This document shows positions 17,132-25,164 of a stretch of 40,434 bases of DNA, one piece after another (position 1 is the first letter of the stretch; each line of letters starts with the position of its first letter). This DNA comes from Clostridia bacterium (GTDB taxonomy: Bacteria; Bacillota; Clostridia; Christensenellales; Borkfalkiaceae). Position numbers and translations under genes: made by a program. The stretch covers positions 1-40,434 of the forward strand of contig JAIEFR010000008.1 of the NCBI GenBank assembly GCA_029066845.1, in the 5' to 3' direction. Under the pieces are notes generated by a model. That model did no database searches and had not been told where the DNA came from. It was given only the letters and a program-made list of their open reading frames with translations.

Positions 17132-17569
17132 TTACATAATATTTTCACAAACATACAGCGTTGAATTATCCTTATCGTAAATTAAATAAATGTAATCTCT
17201 GCCACTGTTTTTTGACTGATAAAAATAAAAGCAGTCGTGTTCCCAATTTATATAATAATCGTCATCCAAATCTTTTAGCATTGTGTCGCACGCCTTATCA
17301 ATGACCGCCGCCTTTTCTTCGTCCACGGGAACAAATTCAATCTCCAACGAATCAAATTCCGTTTCATATACATATAAATAAAATCCGTCCCCGAACCCAA
17401 CGTTTTTACAGCTGTAAACTAAATTCATTGACTTGGGTAAATCTATGCCCCAGTTATGACTAAGTTTTGCAACGTAAGAATTTATACAAGCCGTGAATCC
17501 GACCGTCATTAAAATCATCAGTGCTATTATTGCAAATAAACTATAGACTCTGCTAATTGCCCTTTTCAT
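17132..17569 (-). CDS. Small membrane-anchored or lipoprotein-like protein, unknown
   Basis: 145 residues, not recognised. The N-terminus has basic residues and one hydrophobic stretch ending in FTAC, so it is either a signal anchor or a lipoprotein with an imperfect lipobox. The remainder is acidic and rich in aromatic residues (YYINWEHDCFYFYQ) and should face outward. The frame is open 15 codons further upstream, but the ATG at 17569 directly follows the stop of the XRE gene (TGAAATG) with GAGG in front. It is the third gene of a cassette with an XRE regulator and a DUF2975 protein. Confidence 0.7.
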   Translation of the reverse strand: MKRAISRVYSLFAIIALMILMTVGFTACINSYVAKLSHNWGIDLPKSMNLVYSCKNVGFGDGFYLYVYETEFDSLEIEFVPVDEEKAAVIDKACDTMLKDLDDDYYINWEHDCFYFYQSKNSGRDYIYLIYDKDNSTLYVCENIM

Positions 17570-17570
17570 T

Positions 17571-17789
17571 TCAGACCTCAGACTGTTCCTCCTCAGTGTA
17601 CTCCAAAATGTCACCCGGTTGGCATTGCAACACTTCGCAAAGCTTATTTAAAGTCGATAACTTTATCGCCTTAACTTTTCCGTTTTTTAAAAGCGAAACG
17701 TTAGCCATCGTCAAACCGACTTTTTCGGTTAACTCGGTTACGCTCATCTTCCTTTTTGCAAGCATAACGTCAACGTTTATTATAATCAT
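17571..17789 (-). CDS. Small XRE-family regulator (YozG-like)
   Basis: 72 residues that are almost entirely one helix-turn-helix (MLAKRKMSVTELTEKVGLTM, then NVSLLKNGKVKAIKLSTLNK), ending in an acidic tail. Such one-domain XRE proteins are commonly encoded next to DUF2975 membrane proteins, as here; the pair is probably a membrane-linked regulatory module, but the signal is unknown. The start overlaps the DUF2975 stop by four bases (ATGA) with GAGG upstream. The 25-bp palindrome at 18342-18366 next to the cassette promoter is a candidate autoregulatory operator. Confidence 0.88.
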   Translation of the reverse strand: MIIINVDVMLAKRKMSVTELTEKVGLTMANVSLLKNGKVKAIKLSTLNKLCEVLQCQPGDILEYTEEEQSEV

Positions 17790-18277
17790 ATCGTGCCCTC
17801 GTTCTCCTCTTTCAGAACAGCTGCTTCCTTTACGAAATGAGATAAAACCCCAGTCAGGACGGAAACAAGCACACCGATTACGGCAATTACGAAGTTAACC
17901 AGCGCAAAGTCGTTCATACCCAAAGCAAAGAAAACTACGTTACCGACAAAAAATATTATCAAATCAACCGCCAAAATTTTGGTCGTGATTTGCAATAATT
18001 TTGCAACGTCAAACGAGAAAGTATTGTCTTCATTTATAAAATTGGTTATTTTCCAATAGTAAACGAGTATGACGAAACAGGGCAATGATGCCGCCCAGTA
18101 AAAAACCAGTTGAATCCACAACTGCGCTTTTTGTAATTGAGTAACGGGTGCGGACACTACGCCGACCACTGTCAGTGATGCGCTGAAAGGATACCATAGT
18201 GCGCACGTAATCAGCCCCATCAACGCAATTACAATAATCATCGTTTTAAGCAGCAAAGACATTCCCGTTTTTGACAT
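17786..18277 (-). CDS. DUF2975-family membrane protein
   Basis: 163 residues with four predicted membrane helices. The KITNFINEDNTFSFDVAKLLQ segment between helices 2 and 3 is typical of DUF2975 (compare the xxPFxxxxxxxL pattern of the family). Function unknown; the family is almost always paired with a small XRE regulator and may control its activity. The frame is open 14 codons further, but ATG 18277 has GGAGGAG in front. It is the first gene of the cassette and is translationally coupled to the XRE gene. Confidence 0.85.
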   Translation of the reverse strand: MSKTGMSLLLKTMIIVIALMGLITCALWYPFSASLTVVGVVSAPVTQLQKAQLWIQLVFYWAASLPCFVILVYYWKITNFINEDNTFSFDVAKLLQITTKILAVDLIIFFVGNVVFFALGMNDFALVNFVIAVIGVLVSVLTGVLSHFVKEAAVLKEENEGTI

Positions 18278-18309
18278 TTTCTTTTCTCCTCCGATTAAGC
18301 GTTTTATCA

Positions 18310-18338
18310 ATTTTAACAAACGATATAGTAAATGTCAA
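18310..18338 (-). promoter_or_regulatory. Promoter of the DUF2975/XRE cassette
   Basis: Exact TTGACA (18333-18338), 17-base spacer, TAAAAT (18310-18315) on the minus strand, about 35 bases before the DUF2975 start. Confidence 0.8.
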
Positions 18339-18341
18339 TAA

Positions 18342-18366
18342 AAATTTATTGTAATACAATAAATTT
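18342..18366. promoter_or_regulatory. Perfect 25-bp palindrome, candidate operator
   Basis: Arms AAATTTATTGTA and TACAATAAATTT flank a single A. It ends three bases upstream of the -35 box of the DUF2975/XRE cassette. It is AT-rich with no T run suited to termination, which fits an operator for a dimeric regulator, most simply the XRE protein of the cassette. Confidence 0.55.
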
Positions 18367-18386
18367 GTTTGTTGATAACAAAAAAG

Positions 18387-18415
18387 CGCCGAAGCGGTAT
18401 TGCACCGCTTCGGCG
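18387..18415 (-). terminator. Terminator of the ABC exporter/Bax-inhibitor operon
   Basis: A perfect 12-bp stem (CGCCGAAGCGGT/ACCGCTTCGGCG) flanked by A and T runs, 25 bases after the stop of the Bax-inhibitor-like gene. On the other side lies only the cassette promoter. Confidence 0.9.
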
Positions 18416-18439
18416 TTTTTGTTTTGTCTGAAAAAAGAT

Positions 18440-19216
18440 TTAATTTCTTCTGCCGAAGAGCATCATAACGCGCAGCAGAAGTTCCAGAATTTCCACGTAC
18501 AGATAGATAAGCGTCGTAACAAGCGAGAACGCCACTATCCACTCGTACTTTTTATCCGCCCTCGACTGAACGACGTAGTCGATATTCTGCAAATCCCACG
18601 AGAGCATAAGCGTAGCCCATATTATGCAAAGCACAGAAACGACAAGCTGAATCCAGAGATACGCCGTATAACTGAATATACCCGTAAGCGACAGTAAGCC
18701 GACGAGAAGCTGCACGAGCAAAATGCTGAAGAACGCAATCATAAGTCCGCGTGCAAACTTACTGCTTATGCGTACTTTGAATACGCTGTTTACAAATAGC
18801 GAAACCAGGAACACAATAACCGTGCCGAGGAAAGCCGCAAGCGCAATTCCGGGATAGAAAATATCTACAAAGCACCCCGTAAAGCCGAGCAGCGCACCCT
18901 GCAAAATCGCATACACCCCGCCGAGCACTTTGACCGTAGACGGCACGAACGTTATTACGAGAGCAATAATTATAAGCGGAATAAAGCTGATGCCGAACGC
19001 AATTCCCACGGCAATCAGCGCTTCGGCAATATAGCCGTTGCTTATAGCCCAAAACATTAAAAATTCCGTCAATATAGCCGTAGCCATAGTCAGAAAAGCA
19101 AACAGCGCAGCTTTTAAATATACACCCTTATAGGTTGCGCAGCTGTCTACTGCATTCAGTTCGCCGTTTGAAGCCTGTTTTGTCAAACGCCTTATTGCGG
19201 GATTACCCAGTCTCAT
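18440..19216 (-). CDS. Bax inhibitor-1-like membrane protein
   Basis: 258 residues, about seven membrane helices, beginning with MRLGNPAIRRL, the NPA-type start of the bacterial BaxI_1 (YvrG/YccA-like) family. The C-terminal part, LMLSWDLQNIDYVVQSRADKKYEW, carries the conserved aspartates thought to form the pH sensor of this calcium-leak fold. Physiological role in bacteria is uncertain. GGAGGT precedes the ATG. It follows the ABC exporter genes by 29 bases and shares their terminator, so it is probably the third gene of that operon. Confidence 0.85.
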   Translation of the reverse strand: MRLGNPAIRRLTKQASNGELNAVDSCATYKGVYLKAALFAFLTMATAILTEFLMFWAISNGYIAEALIAVGIAFGISFIPLIIIALVITFVPSTVKVLGGVYAILQGALLGFTGCFVDIFYPGIALAAFLGTVIVFLVSLFVNSVFKVRISSKFARGLMIAFFSILLVQLLVGLLSLTGIFSYTAYLWIQLVVSVLCIIWATLMLSWDLQNIDYVVQSRADKKYEWIVAFSLVTTLIYLYVEILELLLRVMMLFGRRN

Positions 19217-19245
19217 ACGAATTACCTCCGTGTTTTGTTTTGATT

Positions 19246-21174
19246 TTATTCAAGTTCGAACGCACCCGTATACAGCTGATAGTACTTGCCCTTCTGTTCT
19301 ATAAGCTGGTCGTGGCTGCCTCGTTCGATAATTTCGCCCTGTTCAAGCACCATAATCGCGTGGCTGTTTCTTACCGTGGAGAGCCTGTGCGCGATTACGA
19401 ACACCGTTCTGCCCTCCATAAGTTTATCCATTCCTTTCTCGATAAGCTTTTCGGTACGCGTATCTATTGAGGAAGTCGCCTCGTCCAGAATGAGCACGGG
19501 GCACTCCGAAACCATTGCGCGCGCTATTGCAAGCAACTGCCTCTGACCCTGCGACAGGTTGGAACCGTCGCCTTTTATTTCGGTCTGATAGCCCTCGGGC
19601 AGATGAACGATAAAGCTGTCCGCATTGGCAAGCTTAGCCGCCTGTATACACTCCTCGTCGGTTGCGTCCAGTCTGCCGTAACGGATATTATCCATAACCG
19701 TACCCGTGAACAGGTGCGTATCCTGCAAGACTATTCCTAGAGAACGGCGCAAGTCCGATTTGTTTATATCGCGGATATTTATTCCGTCGTAGGTTATCTC
19801 GCCCGACTGAATGTCGTAGAAACGGTTGATAAGGTTGGTTATCGTCGTTTTGCCCGCGCCCGTTGCGCCAACGAAGGCTATTTTCTGTCCGGGCTTTGCG
19901 TAGAGGCTGATATTTTTCAATATCACCTTATCTTCATTATAACCGAATACGACGTCGTTAAAACGTATATCGCCCTTTAAAGGTATATATTCGAAGCCGC
20001 CGTCAGCCGCAGGCTTCTTCCACGCCCACTTACTTCCCTCGCTTTCGCCGCGGGTCAGAACGACGTCGCCGCCGTTATCTTCGGGCTTCTCGTCGGTCAT
20101 TTCAAAAATTCTTTCTGCACCCGCAAGAGCCATAACTATCGAGCTGAACTGCTGTGCGACCTGCATTACGGGCATATTAAACTGCCTTGCAAACATCAGG
20201 AAGGAAACAAGCATACCGGCCATTACCGCCATACGGTTTGCTTCCGACGCGTTAGAAACCGAAACAAATACGGACAGAAGCGCCGTTTCGCTTTTGCCGA
20301 CCGCCATTATAAGTACACCCACGAGAGCAACTATAACGTATTGCAGATAGCCGATATTATTGGTTATGGGTCCGAGCAAAAACGCGTACGAGTTTGCTCT
20401 GTAACCGGCTTCGTTGAGTTCGTCGTTTACCTTTTTAAAATCTTCGCGTGCCTTCTGTTCGTGACAAAATACCTTTACTACCTTTTGTCCTTCGGTCATC
20501 TCCTCAACAAAACCGTTAAGATTACCCAAAGCCTTTTGGTGAATTACGTAATTTTTAGCCGACCTGCCGCCGACAAATTTGGTCACGAAGAATACCGCAA
20601 CGATAAACAACAGTACCACGAAAAGCAACGTCGCACTGTAAATCAGCATAAACACGAATACCGCCACTATGGTCACAAACGAAGATATAAGCTGCGGTAT
20701 AGTTTGCGACAATAGCTGGCGCATAGTATCAACGTCGTTGGTATAAAGGCTCATCAAATCGCCGTGCGTGTGCGTATCGAAATACTTCAATGGAAGATTT
20801 TGCATCTTTGCAAACATTTCGTTGCGCATTTTCCTGAGCGTGTTGTTGGAAATGTACATCATTATCAGGTTATACGTCATTGACGATATAGAACCGACCA
20901 GATACACGCAACCCATAAAAATTATGTTGGGATAAACTACGTTCCACAGATTTATGAGCGATACATCTTCACGAGGAGCCAAAAGCTCTTTGACTATTAC
21001 CGAAACGCGCGACGCGGCGGTCACGTTTGCAACCGACGCCAGAAGCACGAAAAACACAACGAAAGCGGTTGCAAGTTTATTGTTCGAAAATGCGTACTTT
21101 ATTACGCGCGTTAAAGTTTTTTTGGGGTTCTTTGCGCCGCGTTTTGCTCCGCCTTTCATCATAGGATTACTCAT
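19246..21174 (-). CDS. ABC exporter subunit (catalytic-site half of a heterodimer)
   Basis: 642 residues: a six-helix exporter membrane domain (about 30-350), then an ATPase domain with Walker A GATGAGKTT, signature LSQGQRQLL, and Walker B LILDEATSSID with the catalytic Glu. The signature is LSQGQ rather than LSGGQ, as in TM288/LmrD-type partners. With the upstream protein it forms one complete and one degenerate ATP site. The family exports drugs, lipids or peptides; substrate unknown. The start overlaps the previous gene by 8 bases with GGAGGT in front. A charged insertion with KWAWKKPAADGGFEYIPL lies just before the ATPase domain. Confidence 0.93.
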   Translation of the reverse strand: MSNPMMKGGAKRGAKNPKKTLTRVIKYAFSNNKLATAFVVFFVLLASVANVTAASRVSVIVKELLAPREDVSLINLWNVVYPNIIFMGCVYLVGSISSMTYNLIMMYISNNTLRKMRNEMFAKMQNLPLKYFDTHTHGDLMSLYTNDVDTMRQLLSQTIPQLISSFVTIVAVFVFMLIYSATLLFVVLLFIVAVFFVTKFVGGRSAKNYVIHQKALGNLNGFVEEMTEGQKVVKVFCHEQKAREDFKKVNDELNEAGYRANSYAFLLGPITNNIGYLQYVIVALVGVLIMAVGKSETALLSVFVSVSNASEANRMAVMAGMLVSFLMFARQFNMPVMQVAQQFSSIVMALAGAERIFEMTDEKPEDNGGDVVLTRGESEGSKWAWKKPAADGGFEYIPLKGDIRFNDVVFGYNEDKVILKNISLYAKPGQKIAFVGATGAGKTTITNLINRFYDIQSGEITYDGINIRDINKSDLRRSLGIVLQDTHLFTGTVMDNIRYGRLDATDEECIQAAKLANADSFIVHLPEGYQTEIKGDGSNLSQGQRQLLAIARAMVSECPVLILDEATSSIDTRTEKLIEKGMDKLMEGRTVFVIAHRLSTVRNSHAIMVLEQGEIIERGSHDQLIEQKGKYYQLYTGAFELE

Positions 21175-22948
21175 TTACGGCACCTCCTTCCGCACCGTCT
21201 TCCTGTCCCTTCATCTGCGATTCAAAAACTTCGCGGTAAATTTCGTTCGATTTTAAAAGCTCTTCGTGAGTGCCTATACCGTTAATTCTGCCGTCGTCCA
21301 ACACTATGATTTTGTCCGCGTCCTGAACAGAAGCGATACGCTGGGCGATGATAATTTTAGTAAGGTCAGGCGAGTATTTGCGCAGATTTTCGCGTATTAT
21401 TGCGTCGGTCTTGGTATCGACTGCAGAAGTGCTGTCGTCGAAAATTATTACTTTCGGTTTCTTTAAAAGCGCACGCGCAATGCAAAGGCGCTGCTTCTGT
21501 CCGCCCGAAACGTTTACACCGCCGTGTCCCAAATCGTATTGGTATTTGCCGGGCATCCTTTCGATGAATTCCGCCGCGCAAGCCTGCTCTGCGGCAGCCT
21601 TGATTTCCTCTTCCGTAGCGTTTTCGTCACCCCAGCGCAAATTCTCCTCTATAGTGCCGGAGAACAGAACGTTCTTTTGCAGAACCATTGCAACGTTGTT
21701 GCGCAACGTATTCAAATCGTAATTGCGGACGTCCACGCCGCCCACCTTAACGTAGCCCTGCGCCACGTCGTAAAGTCTGGGAATAAGCGACACGAGCGAG
21801 GTTTTACCGCTACCCGTCGCACCGATTACGCCAACGGTTTCACCCGAGTTTATTCGCACGGTTATATCTTTAAGAACGGGCACATCCGATTTCTGCGAAT
21901 AGAAAAAGTCAACGTCGTTCAATTCAATAGAGCCGTCAGCAACCTCGTAAACGGGCGACGTGGGCTTGGGAAGAGTCGTCTTTTCGTTCAACACTTCGCA
22001 GATACGGTCTGCCGAACCCTTTGAAAGCGAAATGAAGTTCAGGCACATTGCAACCATCATTACGCCCGACAAAATCTGCGCGGAATACTGAATGAGCGTC
22101 TGTATCTGTGACGGGCTGACATTGCCGTAGATATTGCCTACGTACATATTGGAGCCTACGGTCAAAATAACTATGTTGACCATAAACATTACGAAAAACG
22201 TGCTTGGCATCATTATCGTCAATATACGTTCGGCTTTTACAGCGTATTTATAGAGGTCGCCCGAAGCCTGCTCCATTTTGGAAATTTCGCGCGCCTCCCT
22301 TACGTACGACTTAACTACGCGGATAGCGGTCAGATCCTCCTGCACCACCGCGTTCAATTTATCGTACTTTTTGAACATCATTCTGAAATAAGGTATAACC
22401 TTAAACATACATATCGCAACGACGATACCCAGAAGCACCGCGGCGCAACCGAAAACAAGCGCCATCGTAGGCTCGATTATGATGGTCATAACAATTGACG
22501 ATATGAACAGAATAGGCGCGCGCACCAACATTCTTATGCACATCTGATACGCCATCTGCACGTTAGAAACGTCGGTCGTTATACGCGTGATAAGGCTTGC
22601 CGTGGAATAGTTGTCGATGTTTGCAAACGAATAGGTTTGCAGATTGTTATACATATCCTCCCTTAAATTGTGAGCGAATCCGCACGAAGCTTTGGCAGCA
22701 AGCTTACTGCCGAACGCACCGCACAACAAGGCAAAAACGGCGCACACAACCATTATCGACGAACATATTGCAATTGTTTTAATATTTACCGAACCGCCGA
22801 CCCTTGCAACTCTTTCAAGCTCGCCGACTATGTACGTCATTAAAAAAGGGATAATAATTTCCATTACCGCCTCGCCCACCATAAGTATGGGCGTAAAAAT
22901 GGACTCGACTTTATATTCCCTTACACTTTTTAGCAAAGTTTTTATCAT
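21167..22948 (-). CDS. ABC exporter subunit (degenerate-site half of a heterodimer)
   Basis: 593 residues: six-helix membrane domain, then an ATPase domain with Walker A GATGSGKTS, signature VSGGQKQRL and Walker B VIIFDDSTSAVD. The catalytic Glu after Walker B is Asp, the hallmark of the TM287/LmrC-type half. The degenerate ATP site is built from this Walker B and the LSQGQ of the other subunit. It is the first gene of a three-gene operon, with a consensus promoter and GAGGTG before the ATG. Confidence 0.93.
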   Translation of the reverse strand: MIKTLLKSVREYKVESIFTPILMVGEAVMEIIIPFLMTYIVGELERVARVGGSVNIKTIAICSSIMVVCAVFALLCGAFGSKLAAKASCGFAHNLREDMYNNLQTYSFANIDNYSTASLITRITTDVSNVQMAYQMCIRMLVRAPILFISSIVMTIIIEPTMALVFGCAAVLLGIVVAICMFKVIPYFRMMFKKYDKLNAVVQEDLTAIRVVKSYVREAREISKMEQASGDLYKYAVKAERILTIMMPSTFFVMFMVNIVILTVGSNMYVGNIYGNVSPSQIQTLIQYSAQILSGVMMVAMCLNFISLSKGSADRICEVLNEKTTLPKPTSPVYEVADGSIELNDVDFFYSQKSDVPVLKDITVRINSGETVGVIGATGSGKTSLVSLIPRLYDVAQGYVKVGGVDVRNYDLNTLRNNVAMVLQKNVLFSGTIEENLRWGDENATEEEIKAAAEQACAAEFIERMPGKYQYDLGHGGVNVSGGQKQRLCIARALLKKPKVIIFDDSTSAVDTKTDAIIRENLRKYSPDLTKIIIAQRIASVQDADKIIVLDDGRINGIGTHEELLKSNEIYREVFESQMKGQEDGAEGGAVNE

Positions 22949-22985
22949 TCTTCACCTCAAATTAAGATAACCGTTACAAATTTAG

Positions 22986-23014
22986 ATTATACTAAATATT
23001 TCCAATAATGTCAA
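22986..23014 (-). promoter_or_regulatory. Consensus promoter of the ABC exporter operon
   Basis: Exact TTGACA (23009-23014), 17-base spacer and exact TATAAT (22986-22991) on the minus strand, about 38 bases before the first ABC gene. The rest of the 22949-23095 gap is AT-rich with nothing else recognised. Confidence 0.85.
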
Positions 23015-23095
23015 ACAACCGTATTCTTCATTATTATAAAAGAAGAATGTGAAAAAACTGTGATATAAAACGAAAAATTTTTACATTTTAATAAG

Positions 23096-23130
23096 ATAAA
23101 GCGGACGGGCTATTTGCCTGTCCGCTTTAT
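23096..23130 (-). terminator. Terminator of tRNA-Ser
   Basis: A perfect 11-bp stem ATAAAGCGGAC/GTCCGCTTTAT that abuts the encoded CCA end of the tRNA and is followed on the minus strand by CTTATTAAAATG. Confidence 0.8.
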
Positions 23131-23220
23131 TGGCGCAGAGGAGAGGATTCGAACCTCCGTACGTATTCCTACGTAACACGATTTCGAGTCGTGCGCATTC
23201 GACCACTCTGCCACCTCTGC
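23131..23220 (-). tRNA. tRNA-Ser (anticodon CGA)
   Basis: On the minus strand the acceptor GCAGAGG pairs with CCTCTGC, followed by G and CCA. The anticodon loop CTCGAAA places CGA, between arms CACGA and TCGTG. There is a long variable arm around TACGTAGGAATACGTA, and the T arm has GGAGGTTCGAATCCTCT. The 90-base length fits a class II serine tRNA. A partial copy of its 5' end lies 51 bases upstream. Confidence 0.95.
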
Positions 23221-23254
23221 AACAATATTATGTTGTTTGCCATTCGCAGATGGG

Positions 23255-23275
23255 CACTCTGCCACCTCTGCAACA
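23255..23275 (-). repeat. Partial duplicate of the 5' end of tRNA-Ser
   Basis: These 21 bases are identical to 23204-23224, which cover the first 17 bases of tRNA-Ser plus four bases upstream. A degenerate CATTCG also recurs next to each copy (23196-23201 and 23241-23246), so the copied segment extended into the D arm. Nothing like the rest of a tRNA follows, so this is a remnant, not a second gene. Confidence 0.8.
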
Positions 23276-23285
23276 GCTATTACAG

Positions 23286-23312
23286 TTTATAACAATTAAA
23301 ATTAAATTTCAA
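23286..23312 (-). promoter_or_regulatory. Possible promoter of tRNA-Ser
   Basis: TTGAAA (23307-23312) and TATAAA (23286-23291) on the minus strand with a short 15-base spacer. If it is used, the primary transcript would include the tRNA fragment in its 5' leader. The 23313-23424 stretch shows nothing else recognisable. Confidence 0.35.
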
Positions 23313-23424
23313 GCAATTTTGCGTGAGTTACGGCAAAAATTTTTGTGCATAGCGTTTTACCGATGTGCCATCCCTGTACACTCGCATTTGTACGTGAATA
23401 TTTATACAAAACATTTATATATTA

Positions 23425-23453
23425 TTGACATTTTATGCGTTTAGCCGTATAAT
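23425..23453 (+). promoter_or_regulatory. Consensus promoter of ilvA-ridA
   Basis: Exact TTGACA (23425-23430), 17-base spacer and exact TATAAT (23448-23453), about 31 bases before the ilvA start. Confidence 0.88.
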
Positions 23454-23484
23454 TCAAGAATAACACGCAAAAGGCGGATTTACT

Positions 23485-24690
23485 ATGTTAACACTCGATA
23501 AAGTGTACCACGCGCACTACGTTTTGAAAGAAGCCATAAGGCAGACGGACGTTATCTACTCCCCCACCATTTCCAACATCAGCGGATGCAGCCTGTATCT
23601 GAAATGCGAAAATTTGCAGATTACCGGCTCGTTTAAGGTGCGCGGCGCTTACTACAAAATTGCACAACTGACCGACGAAGAAAAGGCACGCGGCGTTATT
23701 GCGTGCTCGGCGGGCAACCACGCGCAGGGCGTTGCGCTTGCCTCCAAAAAATTCGGCATTAAATCGATTATCTGTATGCCCGACGGCGCACCCATATCCA
23801 AAGTGGAAGCGACAAGAAGCTACGGTGCGGAAGTCGTACTCGTGCCCGGGGTCTACGACGACGCCCACAACAGAGCCGAAGAGCTGCACGAAAAGAACGG
23901 CTATACCTTTATTCACCCCTTCGACGATGAGGATGTCATTGCGGGGCAAGGTACAATCGGTCTTGAGATTATGGAGCAGATTAAGGACGCCGATATCGTT
24001 GTCGTACCGGTAGGCGGCGGCGGACTTGTTTCGGGCGTAGCGTTTGCTGTTAAATCGCTCAATCCCAAGGTGCGCGTGTACGGCGTGCAATCGACGGGTG
24101 CGCCGAGTATGGCTAACTCGCTCGAACACCATAAAATCGAAACACTTCCCTCCGTTTCCACCGTTGCCGACGGCATTGCGGTCAAAGAGCCCGGACACCT
24201 TACGTTCGATATCTGTTCAAAATACGTTGACGGAGTTGTTACCGTCAACGACGATCAGGTGTCCGCCGCCATTCTGACGCTCATTGAAAAGCAGAAAATG
24301 ATTGCCGAGGGCGCGGGTGCGGTTGCTCTTGCCGCGGTTATGTTCAATAAAATTCCCAACGCCAAGGGCAAAAAAGTAGTTTGCCTCATTTCGGGCGGTA
24401 ACATTGACGTTACTATTCTTTCACGCGTTATCAGCCGCGGACTTTTAATGAGCGGCAGACAATGTTCGCTCACCCTTGAACTGACTGATAAACCGGGGCA
24501 GCTTGTGGGCGTTTCCGAAATTGTTGCAAACTGCGGTGGCAACGTTACCGCCGTACTGCACGAGAGAACAAACGAAGGCTCCGCCATTAACGGCTGCTAT
24601 CTGAAATTGCAGATTGAAACGCGCGATTTCGAACACATTAAGCTTATTAAAGACAGCCTGAAAGCAGGCGGCTTTAAAGTTATAAACTGA
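23485..24690 (+). CDS. ilvA: Threonine ammonia-lyase (threonine dehydratase)
   Basis: PLP enzyme that deaminates threonine to 2-oxobutanoate (and serine to pyruvate). The 401 residues carry the PLP lysine in CENLQITGSFKVRGAYYK, the SAGNHAQGVA loop, the glycine-rich phosphate loop VPVGGGGLVSG and SGGNID near the end of the catalytic domain. A single C-terminal ACT-like domain (LTLELTDKPGQLVGVSEIVA) makes it the short form, which may be either the catabolic or the isoleucine-biosynthetic type. No other branched-chain genes lie here, and the immediately following ridA fits its chemistry. Confidence 0.95.
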   Translation: MLTLDKVYHAHYVLKEAIRQTDVIYSPTISNISGCSLYLKCENLQITGSFKVRGAYYKIAQLTDEEKARGVIACSAGNHAQGVALASKKFGIKSIICMPDGAPISKVEATRSYGAEVVLVPGVYDDAHNRAEELHEKNGYTFIHPFDDEDVIAGQGTIGLEIMEQIKDADIVVVPVGGGGLVSGVAFAVKSLNPKVRVYGVQSTGAPSMANSLEHHKIETLPSVSTVADGIAVKEPGHLTFDICSKYVDGVVTVNDDQVSAAILTLIEKQKMIAEGAGAVALAAVMFNKIPNAKGKKVVCLISGGNIDVTILSRVISRGLLMSGRQCSLTLELTDKPGQLVGVSEIVANCGGNVTAVLHERTNEGSAINGCYLKLQIETRDFEHIKLIKDSLKAGGFKVIN

Positions 24691-24708
24691 TTTGGAGGTA
24701 ATAGTTTT

Positions 24709-25080
24709 ATGAAAACCGTATCTACGGATAAAGCCCCCGCGGCGATAGGTCCCTACTCACAGGCAAAAATAGTCGGCGGTTTGGTATTCACCAGCGGACA
24801 GATACCCGTTAACCCCGCCACCGGCATTGTGGAAGCTAACGACGTTGCGGGACAGACCGAACAGTCCTGCAAAAACGTTAAGGCACTTTTGGAAGCCGCA
24901 GGTTCCTCCATTGAAAAAGTGGTTAAAACGGTTTGCTTCCTTGCGGACATAAAGGACTTTGCGGCGTTTAATACCGTTTATGCAAAGTACTTCACATCTT
25001 CCCCCGCGAGGAGTTGCGTTGCCGTAAAGGACATTCCCAAGGGTTGCCTTGTGGAAATAGAAGCTATTGCGGAGATTTAA
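24709..25080 (+). CDS. ridA: RidA reactive enamine/imine deaminase
   Basis: 123 residues of the YjgF/YER057c/UK114 family. RidA hydrolyses the unstable 2-aminoacrylate and 2-aminocrotonate intermediates released by PLP dehydratases such as IlvA. Family motifs are IGPYSQAKIVGGLVFTSGQI and YFTSSPARSCVAVKDIPKG with the key Arg, then the final VEIEAIA. It starts 18 bases after ilvA behind TTGGAGGT, so the pair is clearly an operon and functionally coupled. Confidence 0.97.
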   Translation: MKTVSTDKAPAAIGPYSQAKIVGGLVFTSGQIPVNPATGIVEANDVAGQTEQSCKNVKALLEAAGSSIEKVVKTVCFLADIKDFAAFNTVYAKYFTSSPARSCVAVKDIPKGCLVEIEAIAEI

Positions 25081-25096
25081 ACACGTATTCAAAACA

Positions 25097-25126
25097 GTTG
25101 ACTTGTCAACTATTTGTTGTTATAAT
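25097..25126 (+). promoter_or_regulatory. Promoter of degV with overlapping palindrome
   Basis: TTGACT (25098-25103), 17-base spacer and exact TATAAT (25121-25126). The -35 box lies inside a 14-base palindrome GTTGAC-TT-GTCAAC (25097-25110), a possible operator. No terminator was seen between ridA and this promoter. Confidence 0.75.
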
Positions 25127-25164
25127 AGGCGCATAAGTTTTTAATTTTTTAAGAGGGATTACTT

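Noticed and set aside
18246-18542. Open frame across the terminator and promoter between the BI-1 gene and the DUF2975 cassette
   Set aside because: It covers a terminator hairpin, the palindrome and the promoter, has no ribosome site and no recognisable protein features.
21167-22948. Inactive ABC subunit because of the Asp after Walker B
   Set aside because: The change is the normal feature of one half of heterodimeric exporters; the partner supplies the working site.
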